56,267 bases of DNA from Gordonia sp. 'Campus'. GTDB taxonomy: Bacteria > Actinomycetota > Actinomycetes > Mycobacteriales > Mycobacteriaceae. Positions within the stretch are counted from its first letter, which is position 1. Each line of letters begins with the position of its first letter. Shown in pieces: positions 1 through 7,492 of this stretch. A program made the translations under genes and the position numbers. The notes below the pieces were generated by a model. That model was not told the DNA's origin. It did not search any database and saw only the letters and a program-made list of their open reading frames with translations. The DNA lies in NCBI RefSeq assembly GCF_022206305.1, contig NZ_JAKOIW010000013.1, positions 8,742 through 65,008 on the forward strand, in the 5' to 3' direction.

Positions 1-42
1 GTGATCGATGCGGCCGGGGGGGTTGTCGATGGTGGTGGTCAT
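1..42 (-). CDS. ABC exporter permease, 5' end only
   Basis: Only the first 14 codons lie in the window, reading MTTTIDNPPGRIDH and running off the left edge. The ATG overlaps the TGA of the upstream ATPase gene in an ATGA arrangement, which implies translational coupling. In DrrA/DrrB-type exporters the ATPase is normally followed by its ABC-2 membrane permease, so a permease is the expected product. That identity is inferred from context because no membrane segment is visible yet. Confidence 0.55.
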   Translation of the reverse strand, partial: MTTTIDNPPGRIDH

Positions 43-1091
43 GCTCGGGCCTCCTGGGGGGTCTGGGGGTTCGTCGCGGCGTCGGACTCCGGGTCGGTGT
101 CGGACTCGGCGGGCCGGCCGGTGATGGTGAGGAACACCTCGTCGAGGCTCGGCTTCTGCACGGTGATCTCTTCGATCCCGATCTGGTTCTCGCGCAGAGC
201 GATCAAGACGTCGGGCACGAGTTCGGAGGAGCTCAGCGGGACGGTCACACGGGCTGCCTCCGGACTCAGCGCGGCCGGCTGGCCGAGGATTCTCCCCGCG
301 ATGTCGCACACCCGCGACGCGTCGTCTCGGCCCACCGGGACGAGCTGCAGGGTGCTGGCGCCGATCGAGTGTTTCAGTTCGTCGGCGGTGCCGTCGGCGA
401 TCACCAGGCCGTGGTCGATGACCGCGATCCGGTCGGCGAGTTGGTCTGCCTCGTCGAGGTACTGGGTGGTGAGCAGTACCGTCGAGCCGCCCGCGACCAG
501 CCGGCGGATGGTCTCCCACATCTGGGCGCGGGTCCGCGGATCGAGGCCGGTGGTCGGCTCGTCGAGGAAGAGCAGCGGCGGGGTGTCGATGAGGCTGGCG
601 GCGAGATCGAGTCGCCTGCGCATGCCGCCCGAGAAATTCTTCAAGGGCCGTGCCGCGGCGTCGGTGAGCGAGAACTCCTGCAGGAGTTCGTCGGCGCGTG
701 ACTTCGCGGCCACCCTCGAGAAGCCGAGCAGCCGTGCGAACAGCACGAGGTTCTGGGTGGCGGTGAGATCTTCGTCGACCGAGGCGTACTGCCCGGTGAC
801 CCCGACGAGCGACCGAACGGCGACCGCGTCGTCGACGACGTCGTAACCGAAGATATTCGCCTCGCCGGCGTCGGGGCGCAGGAGAGTGGCGAGCATGCTC
901 ACCGTGGTGGTTTTCCCGGCTCCGTTGGGGCCGAGCACGCCGTAGACCGATCCGGTCGGTACGGCCAGGTCGACGCCGTTGACGGCGCGGGTCGATCCGA
1001 AGTGTTTCACGAGTCCGCGTGCATCGATGGCGAGGTCGGTACCCGCAGGTACCGCCGGCCCGAATGCGGGATGGGGAGTGGTCGTTGTCAT
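39..1091 (-). CDS. DrrA-type ABC transporter ATP-binding protein
   Basis: This 350-residue protein is the ATPase of a DrrAB-like exporter, energising efflux of a lipid or drug across the membrane. Visible motifs are Walker A GPNGAGKTT (residues 54-62), a signature FSGGMRRRLDLA, Walker B LLFLDEPTTGLD and a switch histidine region after TVLLTTQYLDEADQLADR. The C-terminal part after about residue 230 matches the DrrA-specific extension (ITVQKPSLDEVFLTITG). The acidic tail is low complexity. It lies downstream of a SRPBCC gene on the same strand (73-nt gap) and overlaps the permease start by 4 nt. The substrate cannot be read from the sequence; daunorubicin-like drugs are only the family namesake. 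Confidence 0.9.
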   Translation of the reverse strand: MTTTTPHPAFGPAVPAGTDLAIDARGLVKHFGSTRAVNGVDLAVPTGSVYGVLGPNGAGKTTTVSMLATLLRPDAGEANIFGYDVVDDAVAVRSLVGVTGQYASVDEDLTATQNLVLFARLLGFSRVAAKSRADELLQEFSLTDAAARPLKNFSGGMRRRLDLAASLIDTPPLLFLDEPTTGLDPRTRAQMWETIRRLVAGGSTVLLTTQYLDEADQLADRIAVIDHGLVIADGTADELKHSIGASTLQLVPVGRDDASRVCDIAGRILGQPAALSPEAARVTVPLSSSELVPDVLIALRENQIGIEEITVQKPSLDEVFLTITGRPAESDTDPESDAATNPQTPQEARA

Positions 1092-1164
1092 GCGACCACT
1101 CTGGGCCCGACCGCTGTCGTGGGGCTTGCACCGGCTTACGCCGGCTCGTGAGGACCGTCGCGGC

Positions 1165-1683
1165 TTACCGGGCGGGTTCGAGATTCGCGAAGTGCTTGAG
1201 GGTGTCGGCCTCGATGGTCTTGTACACCGTCGACGATGCGGGACCGGACAGTGCGGTCACGGCGCGCGACGAGGTGGGCAGTTCGAGGGCGAAGGTCCAC
1301 TTGAGGCGGCACCCCACCTCCGCCGGTGTGATCTCGGTGGCCTCCCCGAAGCGTCGGATACCCGGCACGTTGGCACGGACAACGCGGAAACCGTTGCGGT
1401 AGATGCCATCTTCCGGGTTCTCGGTCCAGTCGAAGAAGTCTTCCTCGAGCGTCACGTATCCGGGGCCGAGCACGGCCTTGCGCGCGGTGCCCGGTCCGTA
1501 CGGGGCGGGTGACACGAACTCGATCTTCTTGATCGCGCGACACCAGTCCAGGGTGTTCTGCCGGGTGAACTCCGCCCAGGCGCGCTGCGGCGAGACCGGC
1601 AGGCGGACGTCGATGACGTGACGGATCGGGGCGTCGTCGAAGAAGTCGATGTCGAAGGTTTCCAGCGTGTGGGAACGTGCCAT
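1165..1683 (-). CDS. SRPBCC family (START/Bet v1-like) protein
   Basis: This 172-residue protein has the SRPBCC layout: an N-terminal strand followed by VSPQRAWAEFT, where a helix opens a hydrophobic ligand cavity, then alternating strands and a long C-terminal helix (SSTVYKTIEADTLKHFANL). Family members bind hydrophobic ligands or act as polyketide cyclases; no catalytic residues can be assigned here. It is transcribed toward the DrrA-type ATPase and could share its transcript. I take the ATG at 1683 because upstream in-frame sequence enters the palindrome at 1743-1814. Specific function unknown. Confidence 0.75.
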   Translation of the reverse strand: MARSHTLETFDIDFFDDAPIRHVIDVRLPVSPQRAWAEFTRQNTLDWCRAIKKIEFVSPAPYGPGTARKAVLGPGYVTLEEDFFDWTENPEDGIYRNGFRVVRANVPGIRRFGEATEITPAEVGCRLKWTFALELPTSSRAVTALSGPASSTVYKTIEADTLKHFANLEPAR

Positions 1684-1742
1684 GGGTCACATTGAAGCAC
1701 GGGCCGACCCGGGCTCGCGGCCCGGACGGTGCCTGCCCGCTC

Positions 1743-1814
1743 TGACCGGCGAACCTCATTTCGACCGATGGACTTCGATCGAAGTCCAGGAGTCGAAATG
1801 AGGTTCGCCGGTCA
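1743..1814. repeat. 72-nt nested perfect palindrome, copy 1
   Basis: Two 22-nt arms (1743-1764 and 1793-1814) are exact reverse complements. Between them, set symmetrically with 5 nt on each side (CCGAT and AGGAG), is a perfect 18-bp palindrome GGACTTCGATCGAAGTCC (1770-1787). All parts share one centre between 1778 and 1779. As a single strand this folds into a 22-bp stem, a 5x5 internal loop and a 7-bp stem capped by GATC. There is no T-tract, so it is not an ordinary terminator. A diverged copy with the same geometry lies at 2811-2882. Confidence 0.95.
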
Positions 1815-1860
1815 CGGCGCGGTCGTTGCGGTTCCGCGCGAGATGGATCCGTAGGCGGGT

Positions 1861-2813
1861 GTGATCCGTCTAAGCGTCATGGCCAGCTTTCCGACCGACC
1901 GATACGGACTCATCCGACGCAGCGCGACCCTACGTCTGGGGATCAACGACGATGTGATCGCTGCCGCCGTGAAGCGCGGCGAACTGATCCGACTTGCTCC
2001 GGGGGTGTGCGCGGTCTCGGTCGACGAGTCGTCACCTGAGGAGCCCGGGGAGCGGATCTATCGACTCAGATCCATTGCGGTGGCGACGTCGGCCCGTGAT
2101 CAGGACGCGTCGGCATTGAGCCATGACTCGGCTGCGGCGGTGCACGCGCTCCCGCTGCTTCACCCTGAACGCCGGGTCGTGCACCTCACCAAAGTGGCTG
2201 AGGTGGGCGGGTTCGGGCACGGTCTGCGGGTGGTGCACGCCGGGCCCGTCAGGCCCGACGACCTGGTCGACCTCGACGGACTCAAGGTCACGAGTCTCGA
2301 GCGGACCGCGGTCGACGTGGCGATGGGTGGTGACTTCGCCCAGGCGCTGGTCGTTTTCGACCACGCGCTCGTCGCAGGTGCTGACGCGGCCACGATGACA
2401 GAGCTCTGGACTCGCGCACTCGGTGGCGGGGTGCGGGGATCGCTCGACGTGCGTTGTCGTATGCCGATGCCGCGTCGGAGAGTGTCGGCGAGTCGTGGAG
2501 TCGGGCGCAGATCATCGAAGCGGGGTTCCCGGTCCCTCGGCTACAGCACACCTTTCAGACCGCGGACGGTGTCGCGCGGACCGACTTCGACTGGGACGCA
2601 ATACTTGTCGGAGAGTTCGACGGCCTGCAGAAGTATGGACGCCTGTTACGTGCAGGCGAGTCCCCGCGCGACGCGCTGATCCGGGAGAAGCGTCGAGAGG
2701 ACGCGCTTCGTGCGCAGGGCGTTCTGGTGATCCGATGGACATGGGGCACGCTCGAACGAGGCGAGCTCGCGGGCCTGCTGCGGCCGTGGATGGACAAGCT
2801 CGCCGCCGCCTGA
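1861..2813 (+). pseudogene. AbiEi-like wHTH plus DUF559 nuclease-like gene, frameshifted
   Basis: The first frame (GTG 1861, or ATG 1879) encodes an AbiEi-type winged-helix region: RYGLIRRSATLRLGI, RGELIRLAPGVCAV, then the conserved LSHDSAAAVHALPLL and LEGTAVDVA-like segment LERTAVDVAMG. Homology stops near GADAATMTELW (about 2420). From about 2424 the next frame continues the family with RRALSYADAASESVGESWSR and a DUF559 domain to the stop at 2811-2813. The switch corresponds to one lost base (or two gained) in the G-rich tract 2425-2438. It could be a sequencing error, a disabled gene or programmed frameshifting. The gene is flanked by the palindromes at 1743-1814 and 2811-2882; the second starts exactly at its stop codon. 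Confidence 0.75.
2454..2813 (+). CDS. DUF559 (Vsr-like) nuclease domain, separated C-terminal part
   Basis: This open frame can begin at a TTG at 2454 but is best read as the C-terminal half of the preceding gene. It contains SESVGESWSR (helix with the first acidic residue), then TDFDWDAILVGEFDGLQKYGR, which fits the D...ExDGxxKY core of DUF559/Vsr-like PD-(D/E)XK folds, then REKRREDALRAQGVLVIRWTW. The nuclease-like residues therefore look intact even though the frame is broken upstream. DNA cleavage is inferred from the fold family, not shown. No good ribosome-binding site precedes the TTG. Confidence 0.6.
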   Translation: MSYADAASESVGESWSRAQIIEAGFPVPRLQHTFQTADGVARTDFDWDAILVGEFDGLQKYGRLLRAGESPRDALIREKRREDALRAQGVLVIRWTWGTLERGELAGLLRPWMDKLAAA

Positions 2814-2882
2814 CCGCCAGACCCCAACCCGACCCCCAGACCTCGATCGAAGTCTGCCGGTCGAGTTGACGTCCGGCGGTCG
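2811..2882. repeat. 72-nt nested palindrome, copy 2
   Basis: This copy has the same 22-5-18-5-22 layout as 1743-1814. Arms 2811-2832 and 2861-2882 pair at 17 of 22 positions, with some mismatches being G-T. The inner 18-mer AGACCTCGATCGAAGTCT (2838-2855) is palindromic except for one pair. The 5-nt spacers are CCCCC and GCCGG. Primary sequence has diverged from copy 1 while spacing and most pairing are kept. The left arm opens with TGACCG as in copy 1, and that TGA is the stop codon of the DUF559 frame. Confidence 0.85.
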
Positions 2883-2905
2883 CGGCGCCAAAGGCCCGAA
2901 CGACA

Positions 2906-2940
2906 CGAAACCCGGGACGCGGAGGGCGCCCCGGGTTTCG
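2906..2940 (-). terminator. Terminator-like hairpin after greA
   Basis: CGAAACCCGGG (2906-2916) pairs perfectly with CCCGGGTTTCG (2930-2940) around a 13-nt loop. It lies 13 nt beyond the greA stop codon and between convergent transcripts, so it may act on both. No long T-run follows. Confidence 0.7.
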
Positions 2941-2953
2941 ATCGAGAGTGTGG

Positions 2954-3445
2954 TCAGCCGTGGTAGGGCTCTGCGCTGACGAGGGTCACCTTGATGGTGG
3001 CGCCGCTGGGCACGGAGTACTCACGGGTCTCGCCGACCTTGGCGTCGATGAGCGCTGCGCCGAGCGGCGAACTGGGGGAGTAGGTCTCCATGCCGCCCTG
3101 GCCGCTCTCCTCGCGGGTCGCGATGAGGAAGGTCTCGGTGTCCTTCTCGTCGCCGTCGTAGTAGACGGTCACGACGGAGCCCGGCAGGGCGACACCGGAC
3201 TGCGTGGGGGCTTCGCCGACCTTCGCGTTGTTCAACAGTTCCTGCAGCTGGCGGATGCGCGCTTCCTGCTGGCCCTGCTCTTCGCGGGCGGCGTGGTAGC
3301 CACCGTTCTCCTTGAGATCGCCCTCTTCGCGACGCTCGTTGATCTCGGCGGCAATGACCGGACGGTTGGCGATCAACGAGTCGAGTTCGCTCTTGAGGCG
3401 GTCGTGCGACTCTTGGGTCAGCCAGGTCACCTGGGTGTCGGTCAT
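2954..3445 (-). CDS. greA: Transcription elongation factor GreA
   Basis: GreA rescues backtracked RNA polymerase by stimulating cleavage of the extruded transcript 3' end. The 163-residue protein has the two expected parts: an N-terminal antiparallel coiled coil whose tip carries acidic residues in [19 protein letters not shown], and a C-terminal FKBP-like domain ([19 protein letters not shown] to [21 protein letters not shown]). The start has a clear AAGGAG site 7 nt upstream on the minus strand. Its position next to DUF4307 and mca matches the mycobacterial order as I remember it. A probable own promoter lies in the 129-nt gap upstream. Confidence 0.97.
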   Translation of the reverse strand: MTDTQVTWLTQESHDRLKSELDSLIANRPVIAAEINERREEGDLKENGGYHAAREEQGQQEARIRQLQELLNNAKVGEAPTQSGVALPGSVVTVYYDGDEKDTETFLIATREESGQGGMETYSPSSPLGAALIDAKVGETREYSVPSGATIKVTLVSAEPYHG

Positions 3446-3574
3446 CGGTCACTCCTTTGTGTTGTCCGCGCCCCCGGCGACCGTTTACACCAGGGGGCAT
3501 ATGGACTGCTAAAAATGCAGCAACACGACCCCTCGCGGAGCCGTGTATCCGTTCAGGGTACCAGGTGGTGAGAC

Positions 3575-4345
3575 CTATGGCACATCGGTTGCGCTGCCCG
3601 GGGCCGACTCGAGAGCCTGCTGATAGGTGGGTTCGGCCCGTTTCAGCCATCCCACAACGAAATACGTCAGCGGCATGATCACGATCTCGACGAGCGTCTT
3701 CCAGACGAACCCGACGATCGTGTAGTTCACGAAGTCTCCCCAGGTGGAGATGCCCAGGGCGGTTGCCGCGATGGAGCAGAACACGATCGTGTCGGCGAAT
3801 TCGCCGACAATCGTCGAACCCAGCAGCCGTGCCCACAGGTGGCGTTCGCCTGCGCGTTCCTTCATTTTGACCAGAACGAAGGAATTCAGGAATTCGCCGA
3901 CGACATATCCGGCCAATCCGGCGAGCAGGAATTGTGGGACAACACCCGCGACCGTCTCGAAAGCCTGCTGGCCTTCGTAGAATTCGGCGACCGGAAGATG
4001 AATGGTCAACCAGAAACACAATGACGCGAGGATCAGCACCGCGAACCCGGCGAAGATGGTCCGGCGCATGGCGCGGAACCCGTAGACCTCGCTGATCACA
4101 TCGCCCAGTACATAGGCGAGCGGGAACAGGAAGAAGGCGCCGTCGGTGACCAGTCCGTCCATCTGGATGGGCCCGAGGTCGACCTGCAGCCAGTCACTGA
4201 ACAGGATGACACCCTTGGTGCCGGTGATGTTGCTGATCAACATCACGCCGACGAACAGCGCGACCAGGATGGGGAAGTAGCGGCTCCCGATGGAGGCGAA
4301 CGCGGCGCGCGGGGCGTGCGTGTCGCCGGGCGTAGGCGCGGTCAT
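3575..4345 (-). CDS. Queuosine precursor transporter (VUT/YhhQ family, DUF165)
   Basis: This 256-residue integral membrane protein has about six hydrophobic segments and family-typical stretches: NITGTKGVILFSDWLQVD, FLFPLAYVLGDVISEVYGFRAMRR, and later EFADTIVFCSIAATALG. The E. coli member YhhQ imports queuosine precursors (preQ0/preQ1) for tRNA modification, so salvage is the likely role. Its ATG overlaps the stop of the DUF4307 gene (ATGA), so the two are co-translated. No preQ1 riboswitch is expected because the gene sits inside an operon. Substrate is inferred from the family. Confidence 0.88.
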   Translation of the reverse strand: MTAPTPGDTHAPRAAFASIGSRYFPILVALFVGVMLISNITGTKGVILFSDWLQVDLGPIQMDGLVTDGAFFLFPLAYVLGDVISEVYGFRAMRRTIFAGFAVLILASLCFWLTIHLPVAEFYEGQQAFETVAGVVPQFLLAGLAGYVVGEFLNSFVLVKMKERAGERHLWARLLGSTIVGEFADTIVFCSIAATALGISTWGDFVNYTIVGFVWKTLVEIVIMPLTYFVVGWLKRAEPTYQQALESAPGSATDVP

Positions 4346-4839
4346 CGGACCGACGGCCGGAGATAGGCGGGTACATCGGTGGTGCAGCCGAACACCTCAC
4401 CGATCACCGGCGGCCTCGACGTCGTGACCTCGGTACGGACACCGATCCGCTCCGCCGAATCGGCGGGGATGAGGATCTCGCGGCGTCCGGTCTCGCCACC
4501 GTCACGGGAACGCCCGCGGACGACGCACGCGGCGGCCTTGCCCGGATCGGAACGTTCGACGGTGAACTGCACGGCCACGGTCGAATCGTCGATGATCTCG
4601 TAACCGGTCACCTCGCCGGTGACGTCGGCCGTGGAGAACTTGGTGTAGCCGATGGCAGCGAGTGCGACACCGGCCCCCACGACCAGCACCGACAATGCGA
4701 TGAACCACCGTCGACGACTCTGCGCGGTCTCCGACCTCTCGGGGTAGGTGGCGCGCGGACCACTGCGCGGCCGACCCGTGTCACCGGTCGAGCGCGGGGT
4801 GTCGCCCGCGTCTGCGGCGCCCCCGTCCGAACTGTTCAC
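4342..4839 (-). CDS. DUF4307 single-pass membrane protein
   Basis: The 165-residue protein has a disordered basic N-terminus, one membrane segment (WFIALSVLVVGAGVALAAIGY, about residues 46-66) and an extracytoplasmic beta-rich domain containing VTGYEIIDDSTVAVQFTVERSD and two cysteines. This matches DUF4307, found beside greA and mca in mycobacteria (Rv1081c-like). Function unknown. It is transcribed divergently from mca across 48 nt and is coupled to the queuosine transporter by an ATGA overlap. Confidence 0.88.
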   Translation of the reverse strand: MNSSDGGAADAGDTPRSTGDTGRPRSGPRATYPERSETAQSRRRWFIALSVLVVGAGVALAAIGYTKFSTADVTGEVTGYEIIDDSTVAVQFTVERSDPGKAAACVVRGRSRDGGETGRREILIPADSAERIGVRTEVTTSRPPVIGEVFGCTTDVPAYLRPSVR

Positions 4840-4887
4840 GCGTCAATACCTACCATGGGACCAGTAACGATCCGAAGGTGAGGAACT

Positions 4888-5784
4888 GTGATCGAATCCC
4901 ACGCCGGCGACCCGAAGTCGGGGGCGTTCCGGCTGATGGCGGTGCATGCGCACCCGGACGATGAGTCGAGCAAGGGTGCAGCCACGACCGCTAAATATGC
5001 GGCCGAGGGCAACGAAGTGCTCATCGTCACACTGACCGGCGGTGAGCGCGGCGACATCCTGAATCCGGCGATGGACCGCCCGGGCATCAAGGAACGCATG
5101 ACCGAGGTCCGCCGCGAGGAGATGGCCGCGGCCGCCGCGGCACTCGGTGTGCAGCAGACGTGGCTCGGCTTCGTCGACTCCGGACTGCCGGAAGGCGACC
5201 CGCCACCGCCGCTGCCCGAAGGGTCGTTCGCGACGGTGCCGCTCGATGAGGCCACCGAGGCGCTGGTTCGAGTGGTGCGCGAGTTCCGTCCGCACGTGAT
5301 CATCACCTACGACGAGCACGGCGGATATCCGCATCCGGACCACATCCGATGCCACGAGGTGTCGGTGGCCGCGTACGAGCAGTCCGGCGACCCGGAGGCC
5401 TTCCCCGACGCTGGTGAACCGTGGACGGTGTCGAAGCTGTACTACACGCACGGCTTCATCCGGGACCGGATGGTCCTGTTCTCCGACGAGTTCGCGCGGC
5501 ACGGCCAGGAGAGCCCGTTCGCCGAATGGCTCAGCAAGTGGGATCCGAGCCGTGGTGATCTGATGGGCCGCGTCACGACGCAGGTCGAGTGCTCCAAGTA
5601 CTTCCCGCAGCGGGACGACGCCCTCCGCGCGCATGCGACGCAGATCGATCCGAACGGCGTGTTCTTCGCGGTGCCCCAGGAGTGGCAGCAGCGGCTCTGG
5701 CCGACCGAGGAGTTCGAGCTGGCGAGGACCCGGGTCAAGACCGCGCTTCCCGAGACCGATCTGTTCGCCGGAATCGAGGCGTGA
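4888..5784 (+). CDS. mca: Mycothiol S-conjugate amidase
   Basis: Mca hydrolyses mycothiol-toxin conjugates to release a mercapturic acid for export and recycle glucosaminyl-inositol, part of mycothiol-dependent detoxification. The 298-residue protein belongs to the LmbE/PIG-L zinc hydrolases: [13 protein letters not shown] provides zinc ligands His22 and Asp25, and [11 protein letters not shown] (about residue 150) the third ligand. The YxxHGF-like segment LYYTHGF and a full-length C-terminal lobe support Mca rather than the paralogue MshB. The GTG start is preceded by GTGAGGAA. It is followed by a one-base-overlapping small membrane gene. Confidence 0.95.
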   Translation: MIESHAGDPKSGAFRLMAVHAHPDDESSKGAATTAKYAAEGNEVLIVTLTGGERGDILNPAMDRPGIKERMTEVRREEMAAAAAALGVQQTWLGFVDSGLPEGDPPPPLPEGSFATVPLDEATEALVRVVREFRPHVIITYDEHGGYPHPDHIRCHEVSVAAYEQSGDPEAFPDAGEPWTVSKLYYTHGFIRDRMVLFSDEFARHGQESPFAEWLSKWDPSRGDLMGRVTTQVECSKYFPQRDDALRAHATQIDPNGVFFAVPQEWQQRLWPTEEFELARTRVKTALPETDLFAGIEA

Positions 5785-6095
5785 TGACCACCGCCACCGT
5801 CGTCGACACCGTGATGTTGCTCGCCGCCGAGGAGCCCCAGGGGCCGGAGTTCGGCAAGGCGTCCCCGCTCGGACTGCTCGTGATCCTGCTGCTGCTCGTC
5901 GGCACCGCGTTCCTCATCTGGTCGATGAGCCGGCAGCTCAAGAAGCTGCCTGCGTCGTTCGACACCGAGCACCCCGAGGCCGATCAGGCCTTCGACGAGG
6001 GCACCGACATCCCCGGTGCCGTCGACCCGGCCTCCGATGCTCCCGACATGACGAAGTCGTCGGGGACCGACGAGCGACGTCCCGCGGACACCTGA
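5784..6095 (+). CDS. Small membrane protein after mca
   Basis: The ATG at 5784 overlaps the mca stop by one base (TGATG), and the frame gives 103 residues. A short N-terminus leads to one strong membrane segment (PLGLLVILLLLVGTAFLIWSM, about residues 27-47), then a cytosolic-looking acidic, disordered tail rich in Asp, Glu and Pro. The position corresponds to the small membrane gene after mca in mycobacteria (Rv1083-like, from memory). Function unknown; it may anchor or partner Mca. Confidence in expression comes from the tight coupling. Confidence 0.8.
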   Translation: MTTATVVDTVMLLAAEEPQGPEFGKASPLGLLVILLLLVGTAFLIWSMSRQLKKLPASFDTEHPEADQAFDEGTDIPGAVDPASDAPDMTKSSGTDERRPADT

Positions 6096-6122
6096 CGGAT
6101 CCTGGCCTCGAACGGCTCGTGC

Positions 6123-6128
6123 TACTGT
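6123..6128 (+). promoter_or_regulatory. Candidate -10 box for the aroG leader
   Basis: TACTGT lies about 8 nt before the leader GTG at 6136, so transcription would begin at or next to that codon and the leader peptide would be made from a nearly leaderless mRNA. I see no convincing -35 hexamer at 17 nt. Confidence 0.4.
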
Positions 6129-6135
6129 GGTCGCC

Positions 6136-6204
6136 GTGATCAGCACCGTGCGCGCGTATTGGCGCTTTATCGAGGCTCCGGGTGGGGCCGAGATGAAGCG
6201 TTGA
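6136..6204 (+). CDS. Aromatic leader peptide of aroG
   Basis: A 22-codon frame (GTG start, TGA stop) contains consecutive codons for Tyr, Trp, Arg, Phe (YWRF, residues 8-11), all three aromatic amino acids within four codons. This is the hallmark of a ribosome-mediated attenuation peptide. It ends 135 nt before aroG, whose product makes the precursor of these amino acids. Three alternative helices surround it. Expression is inferred; no conservation could be checked. Confidence 0.65.
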   Translation: MISTVRAYWRFIEAPGGAEMKR

Positions 6205-6282
6205 TCTGACGCGCGCACGTACACCCGGAGCCCGAGCAGCGACCAAGACGGTCGCTGCTCTTGTCATTTGAGCGGGGCTCCG
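6148..6282 (+). promoter_or_regulatory. Putative attenuator with alternative helices
   Basis: Segment A GTGCGCGCGT (6148-6157), just before the Tyr codon, can pair with ACGCGCGCAC (6209-6218). Segment B GGCTCCGGGTG (6174-6184), just after the Phe codon, can pair with CACCCGGAGCC (6222-6232). The A and B helices cross, so they compete or form a pseudoknot. The 3' half of B can instead pair as CGGAGCCC (6226-6233) with GGGCTCCG (6275-6282), enclosing the terminator-like hairpin. Ribosome position on the YWRF codons would decide which forms. The exact mechanism is inferred. Confidence 0.55.
6234..6270 (+). terminator. Terminator-like hairpin in the aroG leader
   Basis: GAGCAGCGACC (6234-6244) and GGTCGCTGCTC (6250-6260) form a perfect 11-bp stem with a 5-nt loop, followed by TTGTCATTTG, a weak T-rich tract. 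It lies between the leader peptide and aroG, where an attenuator terminator should be. Confidence 0.6.
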
Positions 6283-6339
6283 ACCACACCCAGGGCATGC
6301 CTCGCCACCGACAGGGCATGACCTCGAAAGGCACTCACC

Positions 6340-7428
6340 GTGACCACACTCCCGGACCTCCCGACCCGAGCAGCCGACTCCACCGAGTCCACCTCCGACC
6401 GCCGGATCAGGGCGTTCCGTTCGATCCCGTCTCCCGACACCGTGCGCAGCGAGCTGCCGCTGACCGCGCGCCGTGCCGTCGCGGTCCAGCGCGACCGCGA
6501 CGAGATCGCCGACATCCTCGCGGGCCGCGACGACCGACTGCTGGTGATCGTCGGCCCGTGCTCGGTGCACGATCCGATCGCCGCCATCGACTACGCACGC
6601 CGTCTGGCGCCGCTGGCCGACGCCTACGCCGAGCGCCTCAAGATCGTGATGCGCGTGTACTTCGAGAAGCCGCGCACCACCGTCGGGTGGAAGGGGCTCA
6701 TCAACGACCCCGGGATGGACAACACCTTCGACGTCGAGCGCGGACTGCGGACCGCCCGGTCGTTGCTGCTCGACATCATCGACCTCGGGCTGCCGGTCGG
6801 CTGTGAGTTCCTCGAACCGACGAGCCCGCAGTACATCGCTGACGCGGTCGCCTGGGGTGCCATCGGCGCACGGACGACGGAATCCCAGGTCCACCGGCAG
6901 CTCGCCTCGGGCCTGTCCATGCCGATCGGGTTCAAGAACGGCACCGACGGCAACGTGCAGGTCGCGATCGACGGCGTGAATGCCGCTGCCGCAGAACACG
7001 TCTTCTTCGGAGTCGACGACTTCGGGAACGGCGCCGTGGTGGAGACCGCGGGCAACGAGGACTGCCACGTCATCCTGCGCGGTGGCACCCGGGGCCCGAA
7101 CTTCGATGCGGAGTCGGTGGCCGCCGCGACCGAGGCCCTGTCGAAGGCAGGTCTGCCCGCACGCGTGATGATCGACTGCTCGCACGCCAATTCGGGGAAG
7201 GACCACGTCCGCCAGGCCGAGGTCGCGAGCGAGATCGCCGCTCGGCTCCGCGCGGCGCGTGAGGCGGGCGAACCGTCGACGATCAGTGGCGTCATGCTGG
7301 AGAGCTTCCTCGAGCCGGGTGCACAGTCGACCGAGGCCACGCCGCTGGTGTACGGCAAGTCGGTCACCGACAAGTGCATGGGCTGGGAGGCCAGCGCGCA
7401 GGTTCTCGCGGCGCTCGCCCGGGGGTAG
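6340..7428 (+). CDS. aroG: 3-deoxy-7-phosphoheptulonate synthase, class I
   Basis: This enzyme condenses phosphoenolpyruvate and erythrose 4-phosphate, the first step of the shikimate pathway. The 362-residue sequence is the AroF/G/H type: GPCSVHDP (72-79), RVYFEKPRTTVGWKGLINDP, GARTTESQVHRQLASGLSMPIGFKNGTDG, and MIDCSHANSGK. It is not the class II type that I recall for M. tuberculosis AroG. The N-terminal 40 residues resemble the regulatory extension of feedback-inhibited isozymes. GTG start with GAAAGG about 9 nt upstream. The gene is preceded by a leader peptide rich in aromatic codons and ends convergently with phoD. Confidence 0.96.
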   Translation: MTTLPDLPTRAADSTESTSDRRIRAFRSIPSPDTVRSELPLTARRAVAVQRDRDEIADILAGRDDRLLVIVGPCSVHDPIAAIDYARRLAPLADAYAERLKIVMRVYFEKPRTTVGWKGLINDPGMDNTFDVERGLRTARSLLLDIIDLGLPVGCEFLEPTSPQYIADAVAWGAIGARTTESQVHRQLASGLSMPIGFKNGTDGNVQVAIDGVNAAAAEHVFFGVDDFGNGAVVETAGNEDCHVILRGGTRGPNFDAESVAAATEALSKAGLPARVMIDCSHANSGKDHVRQAEVASEIAARLRAAREAGEPSTISGVMLESFLEPGAQSTEATPLVYGKSVTDKCMGWEASAQVLAALARG

Positions 7429-7492
7429 CACGCCAACGCAGAACTCCGTGCCGGCTCGGCACCACGCCGGTGTTCCCCGGGGAGCGTCGCCG

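Noticed and set aside
2905..2945. Third copy of the 72-nt palindrome
   Set aside because: It contains TCGATCGA nearby, but the structure is a simple 11-bp terminator hairpin with a 13-nt loop, not the 22-5-18-5-22 layout.
5938..7431. Long minus-strand open frame (about 497 codons) opposite aroG
   Set aside because: It mirrors the high-GC codon pattern of aroG, has low-complexity Arg/Gly/His composition and no recognisable domain; aroG on the plus strand is certain.
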